Origin: Bacillota bacterium
GTDB lineage: Bacteria; Bacillota; TC1
Length of the DNA stretch: 64,000 nucleotides
NCBI GenBank assembly: GCA_024635925.1
Contig: JAGXHY010000022.1
Coordinates: 1 to 64,000, forward strand
Reading direction: 5' to 3'
The first letter of the stretch is position 1. Each line of letters starts with the position of its first letter. Both the position numbers and the translations under genes were made by a program. This document shows positions 36,393 through 46,061 of the stretch, one piece after another. The notes under the pieces were generated by a model. The model was given only the letters and a program-made list of their open reading frames with translations. It did not search any database and was not told where the DNA came from.

Positions 36393-37415
36393 TTACATAC
36401 CTAATAAGGATAAATTATACTCAAACAACATACTGTTTATTTCGTGTATGTTGTAAAATTCTTCTGTTATGAAGTATTCTATTATAACATCAAACTTACT
36501 GCTCTTAGAGAGGGCAAATCCGGCCTTCTGGAGTAGGTCTTTGGTCTCGTCAAGGTTCAGTTCTAATCCAATAGCAAGTGCAATCGCTGTAGCCTTACTT
36601 GGCTTATAGTTCTTGTCACTCCTTATCTTAGAAAAGAGCTTTCGATCTATATTAGCTTTTTTATAAACTTCCACATCTGTTTTCCCCATTAAATCTATTT
36701 GATTAAGTAGGTGTTCGGAAAAGGTTTCTTGGAGTTTATTTAGAATGTCTTCTAGTTTTCTACTACTTGACTCTTCCTTACTTGATTCACTATAGGAGTC
36801 AATATTAAATAATTGTTGTATATTTCTCTCATCAAATCTACTTATCTGATTATATGATTCATTATAAAGTTCATCATCATCAAACTCTAGTATATAGTTT
36901 TCATCAATATAGTTTTGGACTGAATCAAACAATTCTTTAGAGATAGCATAAGCTCTCTTATCATATACCACTAAAGTAACTTCCATCTCGTGTTCTTCTA
37001 AAAACTTACTTATCATATCTACTGCTATTTCTAATGCTCTTTCTTTAGGAAAGCCATATGTGCCTGCTGATATTAGAGGAAAGGCTATGCTATTTAATCC
37101 TAAATTCAAGGCTAAGTCTAAGGAGTTCTTATAGCAAAACTCTAAAAGCTCTTCTTCTCTAAAACCCCCACCTTCCCAGACAGGTCCTACAGTGTGTATA
37201 ACATACTCAGCTGGTAGATCATATCCACTAGTTAATCTTACTTCTCCTATTGGACAGCCTCCAATTTTCTTACATTCTTCCAATAAACCAATACCTGCTA
37301 CTTTATGTATTGCTCCATCTACACCACCACCACCAACTAACCAAGTATTAGCTGCATTGACTATGGCATCCACTTCTATTTTTGTTATGTCTGCTCTTAT
37401 TATTTTTAGTGGCAT
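36393..37415 (-). CDS. Macro domain with C-terminal HTH-like domain
   Basis: Residues 1-165 form a macro domain (ADP-ribose binding) with IVNAANTWLVGGGGVDGAIH, GEVRLTSGYDLPAEYVIHTV and ISAGTYGFPKERAL. A low-complexity acidic linker leads to residues 220-335, where LLNQIDLMGKTDVEVYKKAN, IDRKLFSKIRSDKNYKPSK and TAIALAIGLELNLDETKDLL look like a divergent XRE-type HTH. The protein could remove ADP-ribose from a target, or bind ADP-ribose and report by DNA binding. The partner vWA gene follows. Confidence 0.85.
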   Translation of the reverse strand: MPLKIIRADITKIEVDAIVNAANTWLVGGGGVDGAIHKVAGIGLLEECKKIGGCPIGEVRLTSGYDLPAEYVIHTVGPVWEGGGFREEELLEFCYKNSLDLALNLGLNSIAFPLISAGTYGFPKERALEIAVDMISKFLEEHEMEVTLVVYDKRAYAISKELFDSVQNYIDENYILEFDDDELYNESYNQISRFDERNIQQLFNIDSYSESSKEESSSRKLEDILNKLQETFSEHLLNQIDLMGKTDVEVYKKANIDRKLFSKIRSDKNYKPSKATAIALAIGLELNLDETKDLLQKAGFALSKSSKFDVIIEYFITEEFYNIHEINSMLFEYNLSLLGM

Positions 37416-37550
37416 ATTTCACCTTCTTTATTTTAATATCAATAAAATGCTATAAAACTGCTTTTTTCAATATTATATTAAATAATATAGTTATTATAAA
37501 CTCAATATATATATATATATTTCCATCTAAGCTATCTTTACTTCATTAAT

Positions 37551-38006
37551 TTATTTTACTTCTTTAAAACCTTTACTTTCTAAGTATTCAGCAGATTTTA
37601 CCATACTAACACCTTTCTCTTCAACATTTTCATCAAAATTCATTCCTGGCAAGTGCATTATTTCTTCAAAATTAACTACATCATAATCTAATTCCAACTT
37701 TTCAATTGCTTGGTCATCCTCATATTGCATTTCATGCATCACTCCATCATAGTTTTGAAATTCTTCACTCATTGGATCAAAAATTACTTGTGCATGTTCT
37801 TTTGAAGTTATTCCAACTAAATCATATACTATAAGGTTTTCAGTAGTTTGTTTTATAACTTTATCATTTTCATATGTATAAACCATGGTGGTTGTTATAC
37901 CATCTTTTTCTAACTTAAATGTTCTTGTTGACCCATTTCCACTATCACATGCTGTTAAAAATAACATCAATAATATAACTGTTATAATTCCTAATATTTT
38001 CTTCAT
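37551..38006 (-). CDS. DUF1307/YehR-like lipoprotein
   Basis: From the ATG seven bases after AAGGAG the protein has a signal peptide with a lipobox (FLTAC). The ~130-residue mature domain (FKLEKDGITTTMVYTYENDK, then MSEEFQNYDGVMHEMQYEDD, then EYLESKGFKE) matches the DUF1307/YehR lipoprotein family. Function is unknown. Upstream in-frame codons lack a ribosome site. A 16-base AT dinucleotide run lies in the gap to the macro-domain gene. Confidence 0.82.
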   Translation of the reverse strand: MKKILGIITVILLMLFLTACDSGNGSTRTFKLEKDGITTTMVYTYENDKVIKQTTENLIVYDLVGITSKEHAQVIFDPMSEEFQNYDGVMHEMQYEDDQAIEKLELDYDVVNFEEIMHLPGMNFDENVEEKGVSMVKSAEYLESKGFKEVK

Positions 38007-38129
38007 AGTCATACTCCTTACTACCTTTATATATGCTTTTTGATTAAAACTATTTTTGTATATATTGATTTTAGAATAAAGTAGTATAATTTTCAAGTTG
38101 AAAGCTTTATTTCATCTTACTTTCATTAT

Positions 38130-40238
38130 TCAATTACTCATCTCAATAAACCCATTCCTAACACAATCCCCCAACAACAACCACTTAACACCAACACCAT
38201 AAAAATCAACCCCAATAATATCATCCTTCATATCCACAACAACACCATCACCAAAACTATTATGAACAACCCCAACACCAACACCATAACCACTTACATC
38301 AATTTTAGCTTTAGTGCTTCCCTTTACATTCACAACCAAACTACCAGATTCAGTTTTATCCATCAAATACCTAACAAACCTAGACATCCTTACAGTTCTA
38401 CCATTAAACCTATCAGAACCAATAATCAACACCTCAGACCTAGCCCTAGTAATACCAACATAAAATAACCTAACCTCCTCCTCATACAAAGAAGAATCAG
38501 AACCATCATTTTTCAATTTAACACTCTCACCAGAAGGAAACAGCCCCTCAACCAAATCAACCAATATAACCTTATCAAACTCCAAACCCTTACTAGAATG
38601 AATAGTCGACAAAGTTACCTCCTTACCCTTAGATTTAGAACTAATCATTACCTCCTCAAGTACACCAAGCCTCTCGAAAATACCATCAGCCCCATAAGTG
38701 CTACCAACACCAGAAGCAATACACCTCAAAACATCCAACTTCTGCAACAATACATCCTTAACATAACCCTTTTTACCCAAACCATTAATACTATCAAGAT
38801 AACCCATATCCTTAACAATAAAATCAATAACCTCACCAGGCTTTAAGGAACCAAGCTTCAAAAACTCAGACCTCTTATCCATAATTTTCTTAACATTACT
38901 CTCATACAAATTAGGAACCGTTAACAAAGTATCAAAAACACTCCTTTTAAAATTATTCCTAACATAATCAAACATCTGTTTACTAATAAAACAATCAAGC
39001 TTATAGTAAATCCTCTCAAAAGCATCAATATCAGAAAAATCCTGAGCCAAATCCAAATAAGCCCTAATATCATTAATAACAAAATGAGAAAAAAAACCAG
39101 ACCTGTTCTCCCTAACAGAAAAAGAAACATTCTCCCGGAGTAAAGTATCAATTATAGGAATAACAGACTCATTATTCCTAAACAAAACCCCAATACTAAC
39201 ACCCTTCTTCTCTTCTCTAATCAACTCAGCTATATAACCATATTGATCTTTTAAATCAATTAAACCCAACTGCTTAATCTTAGAACCTTCCACATTTTTA
39301 CAAAACATATTCTTACAATACCTATTCTTATTTTGCTTAATAAACCTATCAGCAGACCCAACAATACTCTTAGTAGAACGATAATTTTGCTGCATCAACA
39401 ACACCTTACCCCTAGTATATGACTTCTCAAAATTCAGTAAAGCATCAGGATAAGCACCCCTAAAACCGTAAATACTCTGATCCTCATCACCTACCATAAA
39501 AATATTCCCATCACTACCAACCAGTAAACTAATAATCTCATGCTGGATAACAGAAACATCCTGTGCCTCATCCACATTAATATACCTATACCTACCCTTA
39601 ATACCCTCCAAAATCGACTCATTCTTCCTCAATATATGATAAGAATAAACTAACATATCATCATAATCCATCAACCTATTTTCTAACTTATATGATTCAT
39701 AAGCCCTATATATTTCACCAAAGTCACAACCTACAACACTAATACCATCAATACCCTTCTTCTTTAACATCATATTCTTACAATAAGCTATCTTCCTAGT
39801 AATTTCCCCTAAGACATCCTCACCAATATATTCATTATTTAACTCCAAATATATTCTCTTAATTATATGAGCATTACTATCAATAACCTTAAAAGCCTTA
39901 GTATCCTTCAACCTCTCATAATCTTTCAAAACCTGATAACAAAAACTATGAATAGTCTTAAACTCCAATTCCTTAATAAACCTATCACCAAAAATATTTA
40001 AAAACCTCTTCTTCATATCACTAGCTGCAGCCTTACTAAAAGTCAAAGCTAATATTTCCCTTGGATCAACACCATAGTTATATAGCATATTACCAATCCT
40101 AAGTATCATCACCGTAGTCTTCCCACTACCAGGGACTGCCAATAGAAGATTTGCACCTTCTATTGTTAAAACCGCCTCCTCTTGTTGAGGATTAAGCACT
40201 ATATTATGTTCTGTTATTAGTTTATCTAAAAATTCCAA
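38130..40238 (-). CDS. UvrD/Rep-type superfamily 1 helicase
   Basis: All main motifs are present: Q-motif LNPQQEEAV, Walker A AVPGSGKTT (about 34-42), Ia LALTFSKAAASDM, II NVDEAQDVS, III GDEDQSIYGFRGAYP, IV QQNYRSTKSIV, V STIHSSKGLEFDKVILVDLV and VI YVGITRARSEVLI. At 702 residues it is a compact UvrD-like 3'-5' helicase with a short tail. Its C-terminal 250 codons are extremely G-rich and C-poor on the coding strand, unlike most neighbours. A DUF2779 double-nuclease gene with the same look lies 1.6 kb upstream. Confidence 0.9.
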   Translation of the reverse strand: MEFLDKLITEHNIVLNPQQEEAVLTIEGANLLLAVPGSGKTTVMILRIGNMLYNYGVDPREILALTFSKAAASDMKKRFLNIFGDRFIKELEFKTIHSFCYQVLKDYERLKDTKAFKVIDSNAHIIKRIYLELNNEYIGEDVLGEITRKIAYCKNMMLKKKGIDGISVVGCDFGEIYRAYESYKLENRLMDYDDMLVYSYHILRKNESILEGIKGRYRYINVDEAQDVSVIQHEIISLLVGSDGNIFMVGDEDQSIYGFRGAYPDALLNFEKSYTRGKVLLMQQNYRSTKSIVGSADRFIKQNKNRYCKNMFCKNVEGSKIKQLGLIDLKDQYGYIAELIREEKKGVSIGVLFRNNESVIPIIDTLLRENVSFSVRENRSGFFSHFVINDIRAYLDLAQDFSDIDAFERIYYKLDCFISKQMFDYVRNNFKRSVFDTLLTVPNLYESNVKKIMDKRSEFLKLGSLKPGEVIDFIVKDMGYLDSINGLGKKGYVKDVLLQKLDVLRCIASGVGSTYGADGIFERLGVLEEVMISSKSKGKEVTLSTIHSSKGLEFDKVILVDLVEGLFPSGESVKLKNDGSDSSLYEEEVRLFYVGITRARSEVLIIGSDRFNGRTVRMSRFVRYLMDKTESGSLVVNVKGSTKAKIDVSGYGVGVGVVHNSFGDGVVVDMKDDIIGVDFYGVGVKWLLLGDCVRNGFIEMSN

Positions 40239-40265
40239 TTACCTCTCCTAACTATCAAAAATACC

Positions 40266-40988
40266 TTAAACCAGTATCAACAAAATACTATAAGCTAATA
40301 CTCCTATAAAAAAAGCTATAAAACTACTTTCCCTTTCCTCTGGAAGCTCTTCTTTTAATATATTAAGAATAATACCACCAGCCAAAAATGCAAACAATAA
40401 AGATATAACTAACTCATTTATTACAGTATGATAACCGATTATAAAACCTAAAATGCTACCAAGTGACAGAACCCATCTGCCATATTTATCATATATTTTA
40501 TGATGATGATCCCTAAGTCCATAATCAACAACAAAGAAATGTAGGCCTATTGCAATTCCAAAAAGAAGTAATGTATCAACAGTACCATTCACATTATTCA
40601 CCAATAAATAGCCAGTTACAGCATTATAAACAAAAGAAAAAATAATATGAACCCAAAATGCACCTTTAGAAGCTCTATTGTTTTCTGCATTTTTTGCTCT
40701 AGAAAGTTTACTCATCCTCTCTAGACCATAAAAAACTACCAGACCAACGAGAGAAATAATATAAATATGACTTTCTATTAATAGTAAGAATTTATTTTCT
40801 ATAAGTCCCTCAACTGTTTTTTGATTCTTACTAAGTTCTGGCAATAAATGCATAAATACATAAGAAACAGCAACACCACCTGCTATAGATAAAAACTTTC
40901 TTCTTGGTATTTTATCTATATCATTTAAATATGATGTACTAATGTGTATTAAAATAAATATTATTGTAATCAAAAACTCTAAATACAT
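40266..40988 (-). CDS. ZIP-like membrane protein
   Basis: Eight hydrophobic helices span 240 residues. The segments FLSIAGGVAVSYVFMHLLPEL and LLFAFLAGGIILNILKEELP resemble the metal-site helices of ZIP transporters, and a histidine cluster DYGLRDHHHKIYDKYGRW lies in a loop. Import of zinc or a related ion is possible. The middle helices diverge, so the assignment is moderate. Confidence 0.62.
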   Translation of the reverse strand: MYLEFLITIIFILIHISTSYLNDIDKIPRRKFLSIAGGVAVSYVFMHLLPELSKNQKTVEGLIENKFLLLIESHIYIISLVGLVVFYGLERMSKLSRAKNAENNRASKGAFWVHIIFSFVYNAVTGYLLVNNVNGTVDTLLLFGIAIGLHFFVVDYGLRDHHHKIYDKYGRWVLSLGSILGFIIGYHTVINELVISLLFAFLAGGIILNILKEELPEERESSFIAFFIGVLAYSILLILV

Positions 40989-41093
40989 ATAATCCTCCTA
41001 AATATCAATAAGAACTCTAAACACACCACAAAAAGTCCAAACATTATTTTAATTATATCATCTATATTTTTTTACTGCCAAAAAAACATCAAA

Positions 41094-41136
41094 GAATATA
41101 AAAGGATGCTAGTTTACTAGCATCCTTTTATATTCT
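41094..41136. terminator. Intrinsic terminator
   Basis: Twenty-base arms (core AAAGGATGCTAGT / ACTAGCATCCTTT) form a strong hairpin downstream of the lipoprotein gene. Confidence 0.88.
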
Positions 41137-41165
41137 TTATTTAATTTAATTTTTAGTATTTTATC

Positions 41166-41771
41166 CTATTGAAAACTCTCACCAAAATCATTAAATGTTG
41201 AATACATACCTGACATCAAAACATCCAATAATTCATCATTAATCTCAGTAATAAGCCACTCATCATCCTTTTTCACTAAATCAATTTTTAAATCAACCTC
41301 TTTAAAAGTTTCAGGAATTTCCTTCTTCTTCTCTAACATAATATCTTCCAGCATCTTTTCCATATCTTCATCACTCATCTCTTCACCACTAAAAGCAGAA
41401 CCGAATGCCTTAAGTATATACTCACTAAAAGTAGCCTTCAATAAAGGACCAGAATCTACATATTTAGTACTAACAGAAACAACAGCCATATTCCCATCTA
41501 CTTCACTATCAGTAATATTATATGATAACTTCTCCATATTATCCAAAATTAAATTCAAAAAAACAGAATTCTCATCAAGTTCTTTAAACAACTCAGTATT
41601 AACAATCTCCTCCGTCTTCCCCTCAACTAAAGTCTCTTCAATACCCTCAATGTTAAATACCTTAACAGACTTAAAAAACTTTGATACAGTATCCTCTGGC
41701 GTTACAGTTCCACAACCTACAAACACCACCAACATAAACATAACCAATATAAAAGATATTATCTTTTTCAT
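41166..41771 (-). CDS. Lipoprotein with NTF2-like (DUF4878/5105-type) domain
   Basis: A signal peptide ends in a lipobox (VFVGC). The mature domain starts with TPEDTVSKFFKSVKVFNIEG and ends with VDLKIDLVKKDDEWLITEIN, a pattern of NTF2-like lipoproteins in Firmicutes. The acidic insert EEMSDEDMEKMLEDI is variable in such proteins. Function is unknown. Confidence 0.7.
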   Translation of the reverse strand: MKKIISFILVMFMLVVFVGCGTVTPEDTVSKFFKSVKVFNIEGIEETLVEGKTEEIVNTELFKELDENSVFLNLILDNMEKLSYNITDSEVDGNMAVVSVSTKYVDSGPLLKATFSEYILKAFGSAFSGEEMSDEDMEKMLEDIMLEKKKEIPETFKEVDLKIDLVKKDDEWLITEINDELLDVLMSGMYSTFNDFGESFQ

Positions 41772-41809
41772 AATTAACCCCTCCCCTTCTTATATATTTT
41801 ATCATTAAC

Positions 41810-43372
41810 CTATAACTCCCCAAACCTAGACTCAAAAACCAATCTAGCATAAATCCCAACCATAGCCAAAGTATCAAGCCTACAATAAGCCAACAAACCT
41901 GCTCTTACTTTTTGGACCTCATACTCAGGAACTAAACCCTCACTCATCAACTCATAAGCACCCATAGCCTCAGCCCCATTATGAACACCAGGCAATAAAG
42001 AATAATCAAGCTCAGGATCATCACCACACAAAGCAGGCAGTACCTTCTTAATAGAATAAGAACCTCCCATACTCCGGTCATAAAAAGCCATAGACTTAAA
42101 AGGCTCCATCAAATCAACAAACTGCTTATTAATTCTCTCCAAACCGTCAATAATACCAGACAAGTAAGCACTATGACAAGGATACTTATTTGCAAACAAA
42201 CCCACAGCCTTAATCAAATTACTAATAACACCCTTCTCAAAAGACATATTATAAGCCACAACAACACCATTATTTGGAGGAATCATTTCCACCAGCATAC
42301 TAGCCACCTGCAACCGAGGATCTCTTCCCACCTCAGCCAAAAATTCACGATGAATCAAATCATCAATAGAATAAGTCCTCTCTTCAAACAAAATACCACC
42401 CAAACTATCCAACTTATGAATAGAAAATTGAGAAGGAACCTGCATATAAGGCCTATTACCAAAAAGAGGCACAAGAGGCTGGTAAGTTTCAAAATCCAAG
42501 AAATATATAGGAAACCTATACTCATTAACATGCTTTAATAAAGCCTTACTATCAATAACTTGAGACACCTCATTACAAGCACAATCCACTTGAATTTTTT
42601 GCCTTCTATTTAACACAAGCCCAGATTCTAATACCTCACACATACCCTTCACACCATTAAAATATAAGTCTAACTTAATCCTATTAGCCAACCCAGCAAT
42701 ATCAAAAATATCCTCACCAAATTTTAAATCACTAAAACAATGAGAATAATACTCACACTTCTTACCAGAACAACCCAAATAAACACTAGGCTCATCAACA
42801 ACAGCCACATACTTATCTAAACCAACAATACTATCAGCTACCCCATCAATAACAACATGAACCCTCTCACTCACGTCCTCCACAACACAAAAACTCTTAG
42901 CATCTATATTCCCATCACTAACATACTCATTATTAACATAAATAACAAAAGCACCCTTAACCCTATAACCACATAAAGACAACACATGCCACTGAAAAGC
43001 CACATCCTCAATATTCTCTTCACTCACTCTAGTAGAACTCTTCATCTCATATATAAGAACACCATCATCCTCAATTACTAACATATCAACTGCACAAAAT
43101 AAATTATTAACAGCAAAAGAAGCCTCAGCAATCATCTTCTCCCCAGCAGCCATCTTCACCCTAGTATCTTCAATACCCAAAGACAAATCCCTGTTATATT
43201 CCACCTCAACGAAACCAGGAAATAAATTCTTAGCAATATCACCAAACTGTCTACCATGAAGTTCCAAAACCTCTGGTATATCAAAAGACCTTTCCTCATC
43301 TAATTTAGCATCCAACCATAAAAGCTTAGGACATTTAAGACCTCTAATATATTTAGACTTTGAAAAATTCAT
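41810..43372 (-). CDS. DUF2779 protein: Cas4-like nuclease fused to DEDD-type exonuclease
   Basis: The N-terminal half looks like a RecB/Cas4-type PD-(D/E)xK nuclease, with D102 and E115-M-K117 (AVDMLVIEDDGVLIYEMKSS). Cysteines at 20, 207, 212 and 218 (GCSGKKCEYYSHC) could hold an iron-sulfur cluster. The second half is DUF2779, with YFLDFET (D299, E301), VVAYNMSFEKGV and CRLDTLAM (D506), an RNase H-fold DEDD exonuclease pattern. Numbering is from an in-frame ATG six codons upstream of the likely start, which follows AAGGAG. A DNA-processing role, perhaps with the nearby helicase, is inference. Confidence 0.82.
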   Translation of the reverse strand: MNFSKSKYIRGLKCPKLLWLDAKLDEERSFDIPEVLELHGRQFGDIAKNLFPGFVEVEYNRDLSLGIEDTRVKMAAGEKMIAEASFAVNNLFCAVDMLVIEDDGVLIYEMKSSTRVSEENIEDVAFQWHVLSLCGYRVKGAFVIYVNNEYVSDGNIDAKSFCVVEDVSERVHVVIDGVADSIVGLDKYVAVVDEPSVYLGCSGKKCEYYSHCFSDLKFGEDIFDIAGLANRIKLDLYFNGVKGMCEVLESGLVLNRRQKIQVDCACNEVSQVIDSKALLKHVNEYRFPIYFLDFETYQPLVPLFGNRPYMQVPSQFSIHKLDSLGGILFEERTYSIDDLIHREFLAEVGRDPRLQVASMLVEMIPPNNGVVVAYNMSFEKGVISNLIKAVGLFANKYPCHSAYLSGIIDGLERINKQFVDLMEPFKSMAFYDRSMGGSYSIKKVLPALCGDDPELDYSLLPGVHNGAEAMGAYELMSEGLVPEYEVQKVRAGLLAYCRLDTLAMVGIYARLVFESRFGEL

Positions 43373-43444
43373 AAAAACACTCCTTATCATAACCTTAAAA
43401 ATTCATCTATTTAATTAATAACCCAATCAAAAAATACTAATCCT

Positions 43445-43478
43445 TATGAATCCACTTTATGAATCCACTTTATGAATC
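43445..43478. repeat. Short 13-bp tandem repeat
   Basis: The unit TATGAATCCACTT occurs twice in full and then in part (8 bases) in the gap between the DUF2779 gene and the hydrolase cluster. The rest of this 275-base gap shows no gene. Confidence 0.7.
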
Positions 43479-43583
43479 AAGTATAACAATAACAGTGGGT
43501 AATAATTGGTACACTAACTTCTCACTTTTCTATATATCACTTTAACTCATTATACACCAATTTTCTTAATATATTGCAAAAGT

Positions 43584-43610
43584 AAATGACCACCTAATAG
43601 ATGGTCATTT
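43584..43610. terminator. Probable terminator
   Basis: The arms AAATGACCACCT and AGATGGTCATTT form a hairpin about 55 bases after the hydrolase stop codon. The T-run is short. Confidence 0.5.
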
Positions 43611-43665
43611 TGAGCAACAATAATATAAACATAGAAAAAAATATATATAACTTTATCAGTGTAAG

Positions 43666-44982
43666 TTAATATGAACCACTTAATGTGAAATCTCCTTCAC
43701 TCTTAAGATAAGAGTTAAAAAATTCCAGACTAACCATATTTATTGTTTTTAGATAGTATAATGTTTTATCAGAATCATTCTTTCCATCTAAGATACCTGT
43801 TAAAATCGGACTAGTAATGGCAAAATCAGTTAAAGCTAGATGACCAGCACCTCTAATATAAACATTAAATACATCTTCAATCTTTTCATCTAACATTCGG
43901 TAATTTACTTCATATTGCGGTCGTTTTGCAAGTATGGCCCATGCGCTATCTGAATAAACATTAAGTACTGGAATAGGGTAATCCATATCTGTGAAAATAA
44001 ACTCTTTGTTCTCTACTCCTTCAATATCGTACATATATGGAGATTCAAGAGCAATGACTGCTTTAATATCATCTCTGATCCTACCCATTCCAAGGGCTGC
44101 TGAGCCACCAAGGGAATGTCCCATAACACCAACTTTATTAATATCCATAAGTTTATATACCATATCTGTATTATCTTTTTTTGTTTCCCCAATTACATAG
44201 TCTATAACAAAATCCATATCATCTGTACGAATTTCCATCCACTTTTGATAATATTTATAACTTTGTTGTATATCAGATAGTGAATTTTCAAAAAGTAATT
44301 CCTTCATATAACCAAAATTGATAAATGTAGTATTTCCAGACTCATCTTTAGTATAAAAACATTGATATGTGTGATCTATAGATAAAACCACATAACCATG
44401 GCTTGCAAGCTCATTGTAAAGGGACTCATTACTCGACTTTATACCAAGGCCTCCATGTGAAAAAACAATAAGTGGGTACCTTCTTTTATAATTATCAGGA
44501 TACCAAACCTTCACATTTAATTTTCTATTTTCAACAGTACTGATATAACTTTCCAACCGATTTTTATCAATGTATGTATAACTTTTAGTTTTAACTTGAT
44601 ATTGACCTGTATAATCCACTATTTTTTTGTTTTGAGGGAATAAAATTGCTGGGAGAATTAGTATAAAGAATAGCACAGACATCCCTATTGTTCTTAACAC
44701 AACTCTAACTACTTTATACTCTCCTTTTTCTTTCTTTCCTCTAACTAGCGTTTTTACTCCAATAATTGACGTTAATAGCAAAAAAAATGCTAGAGCATAA
44801 TATCTAAAACTAAAGTCAATAATTGATAAAATAACAAGTAACATAAAGACGATAAAAGATACAATACGGAGAATACTTTTTTCTGTTAAGTGATTTGATT
44901 TTGTAATTATACTAAATGTTGCAAATAAAATTTCAACAAATACTACAGTAAAAAATATGATTACTCCCATTTTTTCCCTCAA
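43666..44982 (-). CDS. Membrane-anchored alpha/beta hydrolase (PAF-acetylhydrolase/dienelactone-hydrolase like)
   Basis: Four N-terminal helices (about residues 1-120) precede an alpha/beta hydrolase domain. The oxyanion segment is VFSHGGLGIKSS, the nucleophile elbow GVMGHSLGGSAAL and the likely catalytic histidine is in RGAGHLALTDFA. An aspartate lies in VLNVYSDSAWA. The layout resembles PAF-acetylhydrolase-like lipases. It is the last of a three-gene run with another hydrolase and a CPBP protease, with gaps of 12-17 bases. Confidence 0.82.
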   Translation of the reverse strand: MREKMGVIIFFTVVFVEILFATFSIITKSNHLTEKSILRIVSFIVFMLLVILSIIDFSFRYYALAFFLLLTSIIGVKTLVRGKKEKGEYKVVRVVLRTIGMSVLFFILILPAILFPQNKKIVDYTGQYQVKTKSYTYIDKNRLESYISTVENRKLNVKVWYPDNYKRRYPLIVFSHGGLGIKSSNESLYNELASHGYVVLSIDHTYQCFYTKDESGNTTFINFGYMKELLFENSLSDIQQSYKYYQKWMEIRTDDMDFVIDYVIGETKKDNTDMVYKLMDINKVGVMGHSLGGSAALGMGRIRDDIKAVIALESPYMYDIEGVENKEFIFTDMDYPIPVLNVYSDSAWAILAKRPQYEVNYRMLDEKIEDVFNVYIRGAGHLALTDFAITSPILTGILDGKNDSDKTLYYLKTINMVSLEFFNSYLKSEGDFTLSGSY

Positions 44983-44994
44983 TTCAACTTATCT

Positions 44995-46044
44995 TTATTT
45001 CTTAATACTCTCTATAAAAAACTCATTAATTTTATCCATCAAAATAAGATTTATATCTTGGGCTAAAGCACGATCAATTTTAGAATAAAAATCTTTTTTT
45101 ATTTCATATGGAATATTCTGTTCATAATGGTCATATAATTTTCGATATTTAATATTAATTTTATCAATATAGCCCATACTTGCATCAGATTTAAATATAT
45201 TGTTATGACCACTATGTCCATGTTCATTTAATAATATAGTCTTTACCTTAGTATTAGTAATCTTATTTATTTTCGAAATAATGGAACTGCCCTCATAAGA
45301 AACAGACTCATCTTCCATACCATGTATAATAAGAACTGGAACATCTGATTTATTGATAGCATCTACTGCCTTTAAAGATGCTGTTTCTCCAAATAAAATT
45401 CTTTGATATAACCATAAATATGGGTATTGTATTTTAATAAAATCACCCATCATACTTCTACCTTGCTCTATAATCATTTCCATTGGACTATTAGCACCAG
45501 ACACTGTAACTACAGCTTCAATCTTAAAATCATAATGCAAAATATTAGCTACAGCATAACCACCCCAACTATGACCAAACAAAAGAATCGGTAGATTATT
45601 AAATTCTTCCTGTGATTTTATATAAGTTAACGCCGAATTCAAATCAATTAATGCTTGAGGAAATCCCTTTGTTGTCTTACCTTCACTATCAAAACTTCCT
45701 GTAGCATCATAAGCAAAAACAGACCAACCCTGGTCAACAAAATATTTTATTTGAGGTAAATAACTATCAGCACCACCTCCAAGTCCATGAACAACTACTA
45801 CAAGACCTTTTTTATTATTTAAACCATAAACATATCCTTGTAAAAGATTTTTTTCTGATTTAAAGTTGACCAAATTTCTAGAATACTTATCTTCAATATC
45901 TTCATATCTCAATTCTGCAGTAACCTTAGAATCATGTCTGTCATATCTAGGAAATTGACCATTATAGATAAACATTACAATAATAAAAGAAATAATTGAA
46001 AAAAGTAAAACTAATCCTACTATACTCAAACTTACAATTTTCAT
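44995..46044 (-). CDS. Alpha/beta hydrolase with N-terminal membrane anchor
   Basis: One N-terminal helix (5-30) precedes the hydrolase domain with VVVHGLGGGADSYLPQIKYF, nucleophile elbow LLFGHSWGGYAVAN, an acid in LIIHGMEDESVSYEG and a histidine in LNEHGHSGHNN. A C-terminal helix of about 70 residues follows. It resembles serine aminopeptidase or lysophospholipase-like enzymes. The substrate is unknown. It is in an operon with the neighbours on both sides. Confidence 0.82.
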   Translation of the reverse strand: MKIVSLSIVGLVLLFSIISFIIVMFIYNGQFPRYDRHDSKVTAELRYEDIEDKYSRNLVNFKSEKNLLQGYVYGLNNKKGLVVVVHGLGGGADSYLPQIKYFVDQGWSVFAYDATGSFDSEGKTTKGFPQALIDLNSALTYIKSQEEFNNLPILLFGHSWGGYAVANILHYDFKIEAVVTVSGANSPMEMIIEQGRSMMGDFIKIQYPYLWLYQRILFGETASLKAVDAINKSDVPVLIIHGMEDESVSYEGSSIISKINKITNTKVKTILLNEHGHSGHNNIFKSDASMGYIDKINIKYRKLYDHYEQNIPYEIKKDFYSKIDRALAQDINLILMDKINEFFIESIKK

Positions 46045-46061
46045 AACTTACCTCCAATATC

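Noticed and set aside
37505-37520. AT dinucleotide run (16 bases)
   Set aside because: Short and expected by chance in AT-rich intergenic DNA.
38262-38846. Long plus-strand open frames opposite the helicase gene
   Set aside because: They arise from the G-poor strand, are rich in Asn, Thr and Ile, and have no ribosome sites. The helicase motifs on the minus strand are decisive.
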